Below, one piece after another: positions 28,104-37,823 of a DNA stretch of 64,000 nucleotides. The notes below the pieces were generated by a model that saw only the letters and a program-made list of their open reading frames with translations, searched no databases and was not told the origin of the DNA. Location of the stretch: positions 4,255,026 to 4,319,025 of the forward strand of contig NZ_CP113797.1 in NCBI RefSeq assembly GCF_026802175.1, in the 5' to 3' direction. The stretch's first letter is position 1; every line of letters starts with the position of its first letter. The position numbers and the translations under genes were made by a program. Source of the DNA: Thermocoleostomius sinensis A174 (GTDB taxonomy: Bacteria > Cyanobacteriota > Cyanobacteriia > Elainellales > Elainellaceae).

Positions 28104-29216
28104 TTAGCTACGAACTAATTCCTGACAAATTTTTTCTACCCGTTGTGCTAATACTTGATAATCAAAGTGTTCCTTAGCAATCTGCCTAGCGCGATGGTAT
28201 CTAGCGTGATCAAGAGTTCTCAGACGATCGGATGTCACTAGTTGCCTTAAATGGGCAGCTAAACGGGCAGGATGATTGTCATCACGAACACCACAGTAGG
28301 GGAGCAGGTATCCCACGTTTGGTAACACTCGTCTAGCTTCACCTACATCAGTGGCAATCACATACTTGCCATAAGCAAGATACAAAGGTAATTTGCCCGT
28401 TGTTCGCACTTGCCCAACCAAATCGTTCGACTGTGTAGAAACACATACATCCATTGCGGCTAAATAGTCTGCAAGTTGAGCATAGGGAACCTGTCCGGTG
28501 AATAGAACGCGATCGGCAATTCCCCACGCTTGGGCTTGCTGTTCTAGAATCGATCGGCCGCTACCATCTCCTACCAATAGCGCTTTGATCGGTTGATCTT
28601 TTAACAACTGCATCGCAGCAAGAATATCCCAGCCATAGCACATCTGATGATGTTCTGACCAAGACATGGTTCCAACTAACCCTACAACTAAGCAATCCTC
28701 TAGACCGAGCTTACTTCTAATTGGTTGTGCATCGATTAAAGCAATCTGCCTGGTATCAATACCATCTGGAATAAAGGCAACTGGCTGAATTCCCTGTTTT
28801 TCCAGCCAGTCCTTGTGATAACTACCGCGAACAATGATGTAATCAAAGTTACGTACTGCTAATTGCTCAATCCAATGAATTAGAAATAACTGCTGTGGTG
28901 AATAGCGTCCTGTGGATTTTGCTAATTCATACGCTACATCCCCGGTGTCAATGATCAGTTTACAGGGCCGTATTTTTCTAGCGATGTATCCCGCTAGCAC
29001 ACCTGTATAAGCCACATCAATGACATAGATAACATCTGGACTGAAGGATATTGCCGATCGAACGAACGAAACAATGCTTTTCCATTTAGGGCGCGATCGA
29101 TACTGAAAGTGAATTATCCAGGTTGCAGGTAACCGTTCAGCAAAACTATGAGCACGAATACCAGCCGCACTCTCTTGAGAACCGTTGACGAAAAACAATA
29201 CTCGCAATTTAGACAT
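28104..29216 (-). CDS. GT4-like glycosyltransferase
   Basis: 370 residues from ATG 29216 (the frame extends farther upstream, but that would run deep into the previous gene). LRVLFFVNGSQESAAGIRAH is the N-terminal GT-B strand and loop; VVGLVGTMSWSEHH starts the second half, with LLVGDGSGRSILEQQAQAWG before the donor site. The final E-x7-E element is degenerate (TGKLPLYLAYGKYVIATDVG), so it is a divergent member. Its start overlaps the preceding gene by 8 bp. Confidence 0.82.
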   Translation of the reverse strand: MSKLRVLFFVNGSQESAAGIRAHSFAERLPATWIIHFQYRSRPKWKSIVSFVRSAISFSPDVIYVIDVAYTGVLAGYIARKIRPCKLIIDTGDVAYELAKSTGRYSPQQLFLIHWIEQLAVRNFDYIIVRGSYHKDWLEKQGIQPVAFIPDGIDTRQIALIDAQPIRSKLGLEDCLVVGLVGTMSWSEHHQMCYGWDILAAMQLLKDQPIKALLVGDGSGRSILEQQAQAWGIADRVLFTGQVPYAQLADYLAAMDVCVSTQSNDLVGQVRTTGKLPLYLAYGKYVIATDVGEARRVLPNVGYLLPYCGVRDDNHPARLAAHLRQLVTSDRLRTLDHARYHRARQIAKEHFDYQVLAQRVEKICQELVRS

Positions 29217-30261
29217 ATTCTGACCTGTAATGATGAATGAGATCAGTAGATAATTGGCGATAAAGTATCTCGTACTGAGTGACAATACTTGACCAAGAGA
29301 AAGCTTGCACTCGGTTGAGTCCTTTACGGGCATAGACCTCGCGCAAATCTGGATCTTGGAATAGCCGATTGATCTGTTGTCCTAATTTAGTTTCATCTAC
29401 AATGAGTCCATATTCTCCATCTTGAAGCACCTCCTGTGCTCCTGGATTAGTCGTTGCAACCACAGGCGTACCTGCTGCCATCGCTTCGATATAAGGAACT
29501 CCAAACCCCTCATACGTGCTTGGCAAGCAAAACAACCAAGCCTGCTGATATAGGTGACTGAGTGCTTCCAGCGAAACTTTTCCCAGGTTGACAATCCCTT
29601 CACCCACGACGGCTCGATCGCTGACCATCCACAGTTCAGCATTCGGAAAACGGGGCCGCACTTCCTGTGTAAATACGTTTGCTAAATACTGACCACGCTT
29701 GCGTCCCTCTACAGTACCAACGAATAATAAAGAAGGCTGCATAGATTTGCGACCGGGGCGGAAGTAGGTTGTATCAACACCGCAGGGAATGATCGTTGAA
29801 ATAGCTGGAATTTTGGACTGAGTTGCTTGCGAAACACCGACACTAATATCTGCCCAGCGAACTGAAAAGGGTTCTAAGCCAGCTAACACGCTTTGATAAA
29901 GGCGTCGTTGCCACCGCACAGCCGATCGGGCTTCATCTTGAGCAGATCCATGAAACGTGCGAATTTGGGGATGACAATTCCAAAGCAGGTAGTTATCTCC
30001 ATGTGTATGCACAACATCAAATCTCGAAAAATCAGTTTTAGCAAGATAGACCGCAAACATGAATGCTTTGAAGCGACGAAAGCACGATGGCAAGTGGTAC
30101 TGATGAATGCGATAACGGCAATCAGTATCGCCTGAACTGAGTGTGAACATCGTCACGTCATGTCCGCGATCGACTAGCGCATTCGCCAAGTAATGGGCTT
30201 GAAATGCAACCCCTCCTTTGGCTTCGTTGGGCAAATCGACATGCGTCATAGCAATTTTCAT
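29209..30261 (-). CDS. GT4-type glycosyltransferase
   Basis: 350 residues. MTHVDLPNEAKGGVAFQAHY gives the GT-B N-terminal loop, then LLFVGTVEGRKRGQYLAN, and the donor motif EGFGVPYIEAMAAGTPVVAT with both conserved Glu. Retaining transferase of cell-surface polysaccharide assembly. 6 bp follow the stop of the Wzy-like gene before its ATG, and its end overlaps the next gene. Confidence 0.9.
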   Translation of the reverse strand: MKIAMTHVDLPNEAKGGVAFQAHYLANALVDRGHDVTMFTLSSGDTDCRYRIHQYHLPSCFRRFKAFMFAVYLAKTDFSRFDVVHTHGDNYLLWNCHPQIRTFHGSAQDEARSAVRWQRRLYQSVLAGLEPFSVRWADISVGVSQATQSKIPAISTIIPCGVDTTYFRPGRKSMQPSLLFVGTVEGRKRGQYLANVFTQEVRPRFPNAELWMVSDRAVVGEGIVNLGKVSLEALSHLYQQAWLFCLPSTYEGFGVPYIEAMAAGTPVVATTNPGAQEVLQDGEYGLIVDETKLGQQINRLFQDPDLREVYARKGLNRVQAFSWSSIVTQYEILYRQLSTDLIHHYRSEYV

Positions 30262-30267
30262 AGGGTT

Positions 30268-31695
30268 TTATTCAGATAGCTGTGATGATAAAAATGGATC
30301 TTGATTTATAAATTTGTGGTATCGTTGAGCGGCCATACCGAGACTTAAAAAAGCCCAAGTTAATACTCCAGGAATGCCAATCATTGTACTGCCAAATAGC
30401 AACATTGCAAATAATGGTAGGACGATTGATTGACAAACTTTGACGAATGGATCAGGACATCGTTTGGCTCCGTTAAATAGATGAAATATTAGTATTAAAA
30501 TCGCGCCCATATATAATACAGTTCCTAGCCAGCCCAAGCTCAGGAGAGTGTTGATAAAGCCGCTGTCAAAACCAGGGCTACCAATCCCTTTACCAACAAT
30601 TGTGGATAGGGCTGGGCCAAGCTGCTCACTATACATGGCCCGTCGCGCTGCTCCACTGTTGTCTTCTTCAATATTAGATAACGTTTCAAACCGCGTATGA
30701 ATCACATCCGAGAAAGGCTCGATCGTTACTAGCGGTACAACCAACAGTACAATTAATAGCGCATTCAGTAGCAACCGCACCTGAAATTTCAACTTCATCG
30801 AACTTGCTAAAATTAGTAGTCCTAACCCCCAACCTCCCCAACTAGAGCGAACCAAGGACAGCAGAAAAGCCAAATAGCCAACTGCCAAAGCAGGGAGCTT
30901 CAAAGTACTTTTATTCAGAAATAACAGAATCAATCCTGTCATCATAAAAATAGAAAAAGGGCCTGGTGCGTTCATCGTACTCCACACTCGAATGCCTAAT
31001 GGTTCTGGACGCCCCACGCTGTTAAGCCCTACGTTAATCAGCCACAATTGATCCCATTCTGGAGCGATTAGAAATTGCAAGATGCCATAACAACCAGTTA
31101 ACAATACACCCCACACAAAAACACGCTGAAGGTTACGACAATAGCTAGGGTAATCACGCCAATGAATATAGAAATAGAAACCTAGTAGTACCGGAGCCAA
31201 CCAATCTAATAACTCAATCGTGGCAGAAACAGGTGGAAGCTGAACGAGTCCTAGAAAGTAACCATAGATAACACTGCTAAACGCTAGAATGAATGGGTAC
31301 TTACCTTTATCATCGATTTTAGGTAGATGGCGCACCACCGTAAGTAACGTAATTAGTGTAACTAGATAGGGCGTTAATAAGATAGGGCTAGGATCAGTGA
31401 ATCGACTTTGATAGTCAATTAATCGGCGAACCAGCGGCGAAAGAAACCACAACCACCAAGTGAATCCAAGATATAACAATGGATAACGAAAATATAGAAA
31501 CAACCCAACAATAAATGCTCCTGCTGGAAATGCCAAGTTTAAGAATTCACCTGCCCGCACCCAGATTGCTAGAAAAGATAGCAAACCAAAGGCTAGAATC
31601 GCCAACCAAGCCTGGGGAGGATGGAATCCAAACCGCAGTTTTCGCTTGGAATCAAGGCTGGAGTGATGATCGACAACTGTTTGATGAGAAAGCAT
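30268..31695 (-). CDS. Wzy/O-antigen-ligase-like polysaccharide polymerase
   Basis: 475 residues with about eleven hydrophobic segments and a large external loop after the middle (FSDVIHTRFETLSNIEEDNS), ending in the R-x-x-xY-x-E-like piece RRAMYSEQLGPALSTIVGKG. This is the layout of Wzy polymerases and O-antigen ligases, which join lipid-linked repeat units at the outer face of the inner membrane. The middle of a glycosyltransferase operon is the usual place for Wzy. Confidence 0.85.
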   Translation of the reverse strand: MLSHQTVVDHHSSLDSKRKLRFGFHPPQAWLAILAFGLLSFLAIWVRAGEFLNLAFPAGAFIVGLFLYFRYPLLYLGFTWWLWFLSPLVRRLIDYQSRFTDPSPILLTPYLVTLITLLTVVRHLPKIDDKGKYPFILAFSSVIYGYFLGLVQLPPVSATIELLDWLAPVLLGFYFYIHWRDYPSYCRNLQRVFVWGVLLTGCYGILQFLIAPEWDQLWLINVGLNSVGRPEPLGIRVWSTMNAPGPFSIFMMTGLILLFLNKSTLKLPALAVGYLAFLLSLVRSSWGGWGLGLLILASSMKLKFQVRLLLNALLIVLLVVPLVTIEPFSDVIHTRFETLSNIEEDNSGAARRAMYSEQLGPALSTIVGKGIGSPGFDSGFINTLLSLGWLGTVLYMGAILILIFHLFNGAKRCPDPFVKVCQSIVLPLFAMLLFGSTMIGIPGVLTWAFLSLGMAAQRYHKFINQDPFLSSQLSE

Positions 31696-31765
31696 AGTTA
31701 TTCTTTGAGGGGTTGCTTATCGATCGGCTAAAGGTCATTAAGGTATGAGGCAAATATGAATTAAA

Positions 31766-32698
31766 CTATCGGTATCCATAGACAGAGCGGTTAATCTGGG
31801 TTAATAGCTCAGTGATCCTACGATTAGTGGCTGGCAGCAGCGTTTTCCAACGTTCATCTAAGCTAATCCCTCGAGTTTCGTAACGCATTGGATTTCCAGC
31901 AATTGTATGAACACTGCCTTGACGAAAATTAGTGACGGCTTGTGCTTCAAACTCACAGCCAATCATTTGACAGATGGACTCAAACGTTTCAGTTGGTGCA
32001 GTTGCTAGTTTCTCATAATTTACTAGGTAATAGTCTGATGTTGCCAAATGGTGCTGGGCAACCTGTGAAATTAAATAATTCTCGATCGACCATTTCACAG
32101 ATTGTTTGGCAGTTACACGTAACTGTTTGAGTGACGATGCTTGAAAATTCTTGGTGACGGAATAAATAAAAGCGCGAGGATTTTTAACGACATGTAGAAC
32201 CTTAATGTTAAATAAGTTCGATCGAACTAACCAGAGCAAACGATAGGGATCTTTTGAAGAATCAACTACCCAGTGAATATCTCGTCCTATTTGATCTTGA
32301 ATGAGATCTAAAAACGCTTGAAACACCGCCTGATTATTTCGACCAAATTGTTCGATCTGCGCTGCCGTTTGAGGTGAAACTGGATTTTTACTAAAGTCCT
32401 GCAATCGGCTCCAACGAATGGTTTTACCTGCGTTGTGTCGTTCTCTAAAAAAATGAATGGGTGGATCAAGCTGCCGTCGTGGATCAAGGCGCTGCTGCAT
32501 CTCAATCCAGAACGGGCAGTCTAATACAGAGCGTCCACAGCTACAAGGTCGAACCCCCCCTTGGGCGATTTCATGCGGCCAAATATGAATTTCGCCACAA
32601 GTCGCAATTTGTGAGTGAGCTCCCAGCATTGATTCAAGCAACGTAGAGCCACTGCGTCCAATGCTAGCAAGATAAATTAGATTGATCTTGGAATTCAT
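31766..32698 (-). CDS. PAPS-dependent sulfotransferase
   Basis: 310 residues. The 5'-phosphosulfate loop is SIGRSGSTLLESMLGAHSQI near the start, and the 3'-phosphate region is WVVDSSKDPYRLLWL with KVLHVVKNPRAFIYSVTKNF. These are the two PAPS-binding elements of the sulfotransferase fold. In this cluster it should sulfate a sugar of the polysaccharide, as in cyanobacterial sulfated EPS systems. It has 168 bp of spacer before it (32699-32866), the longest gap inside the cluster. Confidence 0.88.
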   Translation of the reverse strand: MNSKINLIYLASIGRSGSTLLESMLGAHSQIATCGEIHIWPHEIAQGGVRPCSCGRSVLDCPFWIEMQQRLDPRRQLDPPIHFFRERHNAGKTIRWSRLQDFSKNPVSPQTAAQIEQFGRNNQAVFQAFLDLIQDQIGRDIHWVVDSSKDPYRLLWLVRSNLFNIKVLHVVKNPRAFIYSVTKNFQASSLKQLRVTAKQSVKWSIENYLISQVAQHHLATSDYYLVNYEKLATAPTETFESICQMIGCEFEAQAVTNFRQGSVHTIAGNPMRYETRGISLDERWKTLLPATNRRITELLTQINRSVYGYR

Positions 32699-32866
32699 GG
32701 TACTGCCCCAGTTGTTAAGCTGTAATTCAACCAGCCATTACAAATACAAATGATTCAACAACTACATTGGTGTACTTTTAGTACGAGATTGATACCACTA
32801 ATGTTTATATATCTTGTACGAATATCAATCGTCGAATTATCTCGTGTTGAATCAACTAAGAACCAT

Positions 32867-33883
32867 CTAGTGACTAGTACGATAGGTATTTATTGGCTGT
32901 AGCTTGGGTTCCATCGATTTGGAATTTACGGCGAGTTGTGGCGCTGAAGCCTGATAGGCAGAATGTCGCCAAGTTTGCCAACCTTGCCATCGTCCTTGTA
33001 AGGCTGCAAAAAGCTTATGAATTGTCAATAGTTTTTCTTGCGGTAGAAATCGCAGGCATTGAGCTAATCCTCGATAGCTGCGTGTTCCAATTAGCAGCGC
33101 CCATACCAGAAACGCAATACGCCTAGGAGGTGACAAATACTCTAACAGAATCAACGTTTCATTGTGAACTTTGTTGACCAATGCGATTCGATCGAACTGC
33201 CCGCGTTGATCTTCATCAAATCGTGGAGCCGGATAGTGATCGACTGCTACTAACGGATCATAAAGTAGCTTCCAACCCAATCGATGTACCGACAAGCTGA
33301 AGGCTAAATCGTTGTGAACTTGTGCCCCTGTTCCGCGTAGACGTTCATCAAATTTCAATGCGGCAATAGCTGTTTGACGGTAGCTCATATTAGCTCCTTT
33401 GAGGAATTCCACCCAGCGCGGCGGCCCTGCACCTAGATGGTGTTGTCCAATCAAACGACCAAACCATTGCACCTTCCCAACTAAACTACGAGTGGCATCC
33501 ATCCGCCGCTCGCCTTGATGCACCCAGTCTCGACCACCGACAGCGCCCACCTGTTCATTGAACAAGAAATAAGTTTCAATCCGATCTAACCAATTGGGTT
33601 TAGGAACAGCATCATCGTCGGTCATGGCAATAATGTCACCTGATGCAACCGCTAATCCAGCATTTAGAGCAGCAACCTGACCAGGAAGAGACACTTTGAC
33701 CAAGCGAAGGGGTAGCAACCCCGGCTCGAACCATTCCAGAAATTGACAGGTTTCGGTATCGGTATCTCGCACCACAACTAGCACCTCATCAGCGGGGCGT
33801 GATTGCTGCTTTAACCCATCTAGACAACGCTTGAGGTCATGAACACGGCGGTAGGTTGGAATTAAAACAGTAATGGTTAACAT
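32867..33883 (-). CDS. GT2-type glycosyltransferase
   Basis: 338 residues from ATG 33883. GT-A fold: ITVLIPTYRRVHDLKRCLDG, the first Asp region VLVVVRDTDTE, and the metal-binding DxD-like IIAMTDDDAVPKPNWLDRIE (DDD). GRDWVHQGERR and GANMSYRQTA are acceptor-side pieces. Inverting enzyme adding one sugar to the repeat unit; identity unknown. Confidence 0.9.
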   Translation of the reverse strand: MLTITVLIPTYRRVHDLKRCLDGLKQQSRPADEVLVVVRDTDTETCQFLEWFEPGLLPLRLVKVSLPGQVAALNAGLAVASGDIIAMTDDDAVPKPNWLDRIETYFLFNEQVGAVGGRDWVHQGERRMDATRSLVGKVQWFGRLIGQHHLGAGPPRWVEFLKGANMSYRQTAIAALKFDERLRGTGAQVHNDLAFSLSVHRLGWKLLYDPLVAVDHYPAPRFDEDQRGQFDRIALVNKVHNETLILLEYLSPPRRIAFLVWALLIGTRSYRGLAQCLRFLPQEKLLTIHKLFAALQGRWQGWQTWRHSAYQASAPQLAVNSKSMEPKLQPINTYRTSH

Positions 33884-33927
33884 AGTGTTGTGAGAAAGGA
33901 TTTGTCGAAGAGAATGGCAACAGAGCA

Positions 33928-34893
33928 TCAGAGATTGGTAATCGATCGTGGTTTCTTCCATAGATGTTTGATCCACCCAGTTTTGATCCAAATTGTTTTG
34001 ATCCACAAATCCAGTAGAAGTTTTAACCGAGAGGTTAGTCGCAGTTCCCAGGGATGATTTAGTGCTAATTGACTAAGCATCAGTAAGCTTTTTCCTTCAC
34101 CCAGATTATGCTTGAGACGTTGATAGGGCCAATGTTGCTGCAAACTAATCTGCGCCTGGATGCCCGTAGACTGTAGAGTACGATTTAACACCTTGACACG
34201 AAGCTCATGGGAGTGTAGCGATCGTCGTTGTATCTCAATAGGATGACTCCAGTGATTGGTACTATGAATACGAAAGAGAGAAAGGGCATCCTCAATACCG
34301 ATTACCTCGCCGAAAAAGGGAGCCAAATCAGCAAGATAAGCATCCGCACAAAGATGATACTCTAACTCTGGAATTGGTATTACTTTAGCTATGAATGAGC
34401 GTGGGAAACTTAATCCTGTTGAGGGAGGAAAGGGCCACCACCCACCTGTATCCATTACTTGTTGTGCAATTGAACCACGAATAACTGGATAAGGTGGCCA
34501 AGGCTGACCTCGCCGCTGCTCTAATTGATCGACGGTTTGCACCCGATGATAGACTACCGATGCCTTTGGATAAGCCTTCAGTGCGGTTACAACCCGCTCC
34601 ACCTTCGTTGGCAACCACACATCATCTGCATCTAATAAACAGATTACGTCGCCTCGGCTAGCGGTGAATCCTGTATTCAAAGCAGAAGCTTGTCCCCCAT
34701 TCGACTGAAGGATGGGAATAATCCGATTGCCATAACCCTCAATGATTTGGCGTGAGTCATCCGTTGAACCATCATCGATGACTATGATTTCACAAGGCTG
34801 GTAGGTTTGACCCAAGGCGCTATCGATCGCTCTTGGTAAATAGCGACCATAGTTATAATTACTGATCAAAACGCTAACGAGTGGTTGTGCCAT
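33928..34893 (-). CDS. GT2-type glycosyltransferase with WIK-repeat tail
   Basis: 321 residues from ATG 34893. VSVLISNYNYGRYLPRAIDS, IIVIDDGSTDDSRQIIEGYG and VICLLDADDVWLPTKVERVV are the classic GT2 elements. The C-terminus is unusual: WIKTIWIKTGWIKHLWKK. It comes from a 15-bp unit repeated about three times (33966-34010), so a tandem duplication has extended the tail. The start overlaps the preceding gene by 20 bp. Confidence 0.9.
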   Translation of the reverse strand: MAQPLVSVLISNYNYGRYLPRAIDSALGQTYQPCEIIVIDDGSTDDSRQIIEGYGNRIIPILQSNGGQASALNTGFTASRGDVICLLDADDVWLPTKVERVVTALKAYPKASVVYHRVQTVDQLEQRRGQPWPPYPVIRGSIAQQVMDTGGWWPFPPSTGLSFPRSFIAKVIPIPELEYHLCADAYLADLAPFFGEVIGIEDALSLFRIHSTNHWSHPIEIQRRSLHSHELRVKVLNRTLQSTGIQAQISLQQHWPYQRLKHNLGEGKSLLMLSQLALNHPWELRLTSRLKLLLDLWIKTIWIKTGWIKHLWKKPRSITNL

Positions 34894-35830
34894 AACAAGT
34901 TTCCCCAAAACCAGTGATTAAGTAGCGATAAGCGGTAATTGTCGCTTGAATAGCATTCCAAACAATTGATAAATCTCCTCTTTTGAAACCACTTGCCACC
35001 AATTGTAGAGGAGCTAACAGGAGATATATTAATGCTTTAATTCGTGAACGATCGTAATACCAATAGGCTTTAGTTGTGGTATAAAAACGGGACGCATGAA
35101 TAAACCGCTTGTATTGCTGCCGGTTTATAGAAGAAGGATAGTGGTGTACATACAACTCGTCACAGTAAATAATTGTGTACCCTAGTGCTGTAGCATGGCG
35201 AGCCATATCAATTTCATCACAGCCATAGCGTAGTTTCTCATCAAACTTGGCTTGGCTCAATAAAGTGCGCGGGAAAATAGTGGCATTGATGACAATTGAT
35301 TGATACTGATGCTCGACTGGCAGCCGTTGCACTCCCCAAAAATCGGGATTATGCGGTACAACCTTTCGCCCCTGTTGAAGGCAACCTGTTCCACCATAAT
35401 TAATTTCATGCCCTGTAATTATCGTATCCGGAGAGGAAGTAATTAACCGTCGCGCCGTTGCCATGAAATTGGGTGGTACTTGCACATCATCATCAACAAA
35501 CATGATGTGACTACTGGATGCGAGGTAAAGACAGGCATTGCGATTGGCACTCAATCCACATCGAGGACCCTTTTGATAGGTGGCAGCAGGATATTTTGCT
35601 GTCACCGCCTGTGTTGATTGAGGCGCAGAACTATCGTCACTGACAATCACTTCGTCAGGTAAATCGGCACTCTGAAAAATACTGCTCAAGCAGCGATCAA
35701 GTTCATCAGGACGATTCATCGTGCAAATACATACACTGATTGTCTCCGGTTGATTATGCTGGTTAACTTGTTTCAATTCAACGTGGTGATATGGATTGTA
35801 TTTAGTTAGATCAGTCATAGATTTCATCAT
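34874..35830 (-). CDS. GT2-type glycosyltransferase
   Basis: 318 residues. ISVCICTMNRPDELDRCLSS, VIVSDDSSAP and the metal motif HIMFVDDDVQVPPNFM (DDD) identify GT-A. The galactosyltransferase-like lower half has KLRYGCDEIDMARHATALGY. A short polar N-terminal extension of about 28 residues precedes the fold. ATG 35830 or 35827 are equivalent starts. It lies 6 bp after the stop of the GT14-like gene. Confidence 0.9.
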   Translation of the reverse strand: MMKSMTDLTKYNPYHHVELKQVNQHNQPETISVCICTMNRPDELDRCLSSIFQSADLPDEVIVSDDSSAPQSTQAVTAKYPAATYQKGPRCGLSANRNACLYLASSSHIMFVDDDVQVPPNFMATARRLITSSPDTIITGHEINYGGTGCLQQGRKVVPHNPDFWGVQRLPVEHQYQSIVINATIFPRTLLSQAKFDEKLRYGCDEIDMARHATALGYTIIYCDELYVHHYPSSINRQQYKRFIHASRFYTTTKAYWYYDRSRIKALIYLLLAPLQLVASGFKRGDLSIVWNAIQATITAYRYLITGFGETCYGTTTR

Positions 35831-35836
35831 TTGAAC

Positions 35837-36802
35837 TTAGACATTAATTAAGGTTGGGCTAACATTACGGATGTGTTGATCGAGTCGATCGAATAACTGC
35901 GTATCTGCTGTTAAATCAAGTTTCCTAGCAAAGTGACAATCAGAATCTATGAGTCGATCAAAATCTTGTGACTTTAAAGTTTCTGGCTTTGATCCGTTCC
36001 AGTCAATATAACGTTTGTTGTTATTTAAGATCTTTAGTGAAGGTTGATTAAGCAAAATGGTTTGAAAGAAAGATTCGTCTGGTATTAAGGTATGGCGATA
36101 GTGATTGACAATAGCTGGATACTGTTGAACAAACTCATGTATATATTTAATACAGTGATACGATAGCGTATGCCATTGTGAGCCTGCATAACACTGAAAT
36201 GTATCATTAAATGGAGTTTTGCAACGAACACCCAATTTGGCTCCATGTCGATCGACAACTAATGTGAACAAGAATTGCAGCGGGTTGATCCGTCCTAACC
36301 AAAACAAAAGGCTGTTTAATGAACTTGGTAAAGGAAGCTTAAAGTAGTGGTAAAAGAATCGTTTGAACCCTGTATCATGCTTCCAGCGTAGTCTTCTTTG
36401 GGTCGATGCTTGCGGTGGTTCTGTTGCTAGAAAGTATTCCATAAAGCCATCATATTCAGTTGTGCTAAGAAACTGTTCAATATCTGAAAATGGTTGGATC
36501 GGGTAATCTTGTCCAGATAGAAAAATGAGCCAATCAAACTGAATTGAATTTGCAAAAAGCCAATCAATACAATAAAGCTCCATTTCTACAAGCGAAAACT
36601 CTCCCCACTGAACGGGAATTGAACGCTCTAAAAAATGCACGCGCTCCATCGCCTTAAAAACAGAATCATCAAGGGTTGAACCTGCTACATCATGGTGAAT
36701 TAGGACATAAGCATTGGCGCTATTTGCCTGAATAGTTTGAACTAATCGTAACACCTGATCCGGATTGGTATGGGAAGCAATAAGATAAAGAATTTGGTTC
36801 AT
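35837..36802 (-). CDS. GT14-like branching glycosyltransferase
   Basis: 321 residues of the Core-2/I-branching (Branch) family: ILYLIASHTNPDQVLRLVQT, VHFLERSIPVQWGEFSLVEM, the diagnostic WLIFLSGQDYPIQPFSDIEQ and SQWHTLSYHCIKYI, then PDESFFQTILLNQ. Members add beta-1,6-linked GlcNAc or xylose branches. This suggests the polymer is branched. Its ATG overlaps the previous stop by 4 bp (36799-36802). Confidence 0.88.
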   Translation of the reverse strand: MNQILYLIASHTNPDQVLRLVQTIQANSANAYVLIHHDVAGSTLDDSVFKAMERVHFLERSIPVQWGEFSLVEMELYCIDWLFANSIQFDWLIFLSGQDYPIQPFSDIEQFLSTTEYDGFMEYFLATEPPQASTQRRLRWKHDTGFKRFFYHYFKLPLPSSLNSLLFWLGRINPLQFLFTLVVDRHGAKLGVRCKTPFNDTFQCYAGSQWHTLSYHCIKYIHEFVQQYPAIVNHYRHTLIPDESFFQTILLNQPSLKILNNNKRYIDWNGSKPETLKSQDFDRLIDSDCHFARKLDLTADTQLFDRLDQHIRNVSPTLINV

Positions 36803-37746
36803 GATTCAATCGCCTCCTTCACGAAGCGAATAATCAGTTCTGTTTGCTCAAATCCGAACAGTTTCTGTAATAGAGAATAACCTTGTTTGGTATTGGCAGG
36901 TTTAAAGTCTGGATTTAGGGCAATAATTTTTTTGAGCACCCAATGGTATTGGGAATAATCAATATTCGTGCGATCGGCGCGGATTTTCTCATAGTAAGAG
37001 TGGGCTAATGCTTGTCGATAAGATGGTAATAATTGCCCGAGTTGAGCTAATTTGATTTCTGTTTTTTGCATCAATGCAAAATGTCCATTACGCCATCGAG
37101 ACTTACTAGATGTCGATACAGTGACATTGCCATAGCGCCGATAGATAGACTCACAACCGGATTGATAGTGAAATTTAGCGCCACTAAGAGCAACAGAAAT
37201 GAAAAAGTCGCGATCTTGTCCTGTTCTTAACTTCTCATCCCAGCCACCACTGCGCATAACAGCAGCACGAGTAAATAGAAATGCCATCGGAGCAATCCAT
37301 TCAGAATCTGTTAGTAAAGACTCTAAAAAATTAGCTTTAGGACCTCCCAATTGAATATTGTCTAAAAACACTGCTCCATTCGGTAAATGTTTTTGATATC
37401 TCCAATCACCATAGACTGCATCGGCTCCTGAGGTTTCTAGTATCTCTACTTGTTTTGCAATTTTATCAGGCAGAATATAATCATCTGCATCTAAATACTG
37501 AATATAATCGCCTATAGAAAGGGCAAAACCGCGATTGCGCGCATAACATCCACCGCGATTTAAGTTACTTTCCCAACGAATTCGATCGCCATAGCGCTTG
37601 ATAATATCCAGGCTGTGATCGGTCGAGCCGTCATCAATTACAATCACCTCAATATGAGGATAAGTTTGCTGTAAGCAGCTATCGATCGCTTCTTGAATCC
37701 AACGATCGGCATTAAAACACGGAATGATGATAGAAACGATTTTCAT
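36799..37746 (-). CDS. GT2-type glycosyltransferase
   Basis: 315 residues from ATG 37746 (a TTG three codons earlier is less likely). VSIIIPCFNADRWIQEAIDS, VIVIDDGSTDHSLDIIKRYG, and YIQYLDADDYILPDKIAKQV are standard GT2 motifs. GGWDEKLRTGQDRDFFISVA follows. It ends in a 4-bp overlap with the GT14-like gene. Confidence 0.9.
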   Translation of the reverse strand: MKIVSIIIPCFNADRWIQEAIDSCLQQTYPHIEVIVIDDGSTDHSLDIIKRYGDRIRWESNLNRGGCYARNRGFALSIGDYIQYLDADDYILPDKIAKQVEILETSGADAVYGDWRYQKHLPNGAVFLDNIQLGGPKANFLESLLTDSEWIAPMAFLFTRAAVMRSGGWDEKLRTGQDRDFFISVALSGAKFHYQSGCESIYRRYGNVTVSTSSKSRWRNGHFALMQKTEIKLAQLGQLLPSYRQALAHSYYEKIRADRTNIDYSQYHWVLKKIIALNPDFKPANTKQGYSLLQKLFGFEQTELIIRFVKEAIES

Positions 37747-37823
37747 GAGATACAACTTTGATAAGTCAGAACTACAACTACACGAATTGGAATCAGTTGG
37801 TTAATAAGCTTGTCTTCTGCTTT

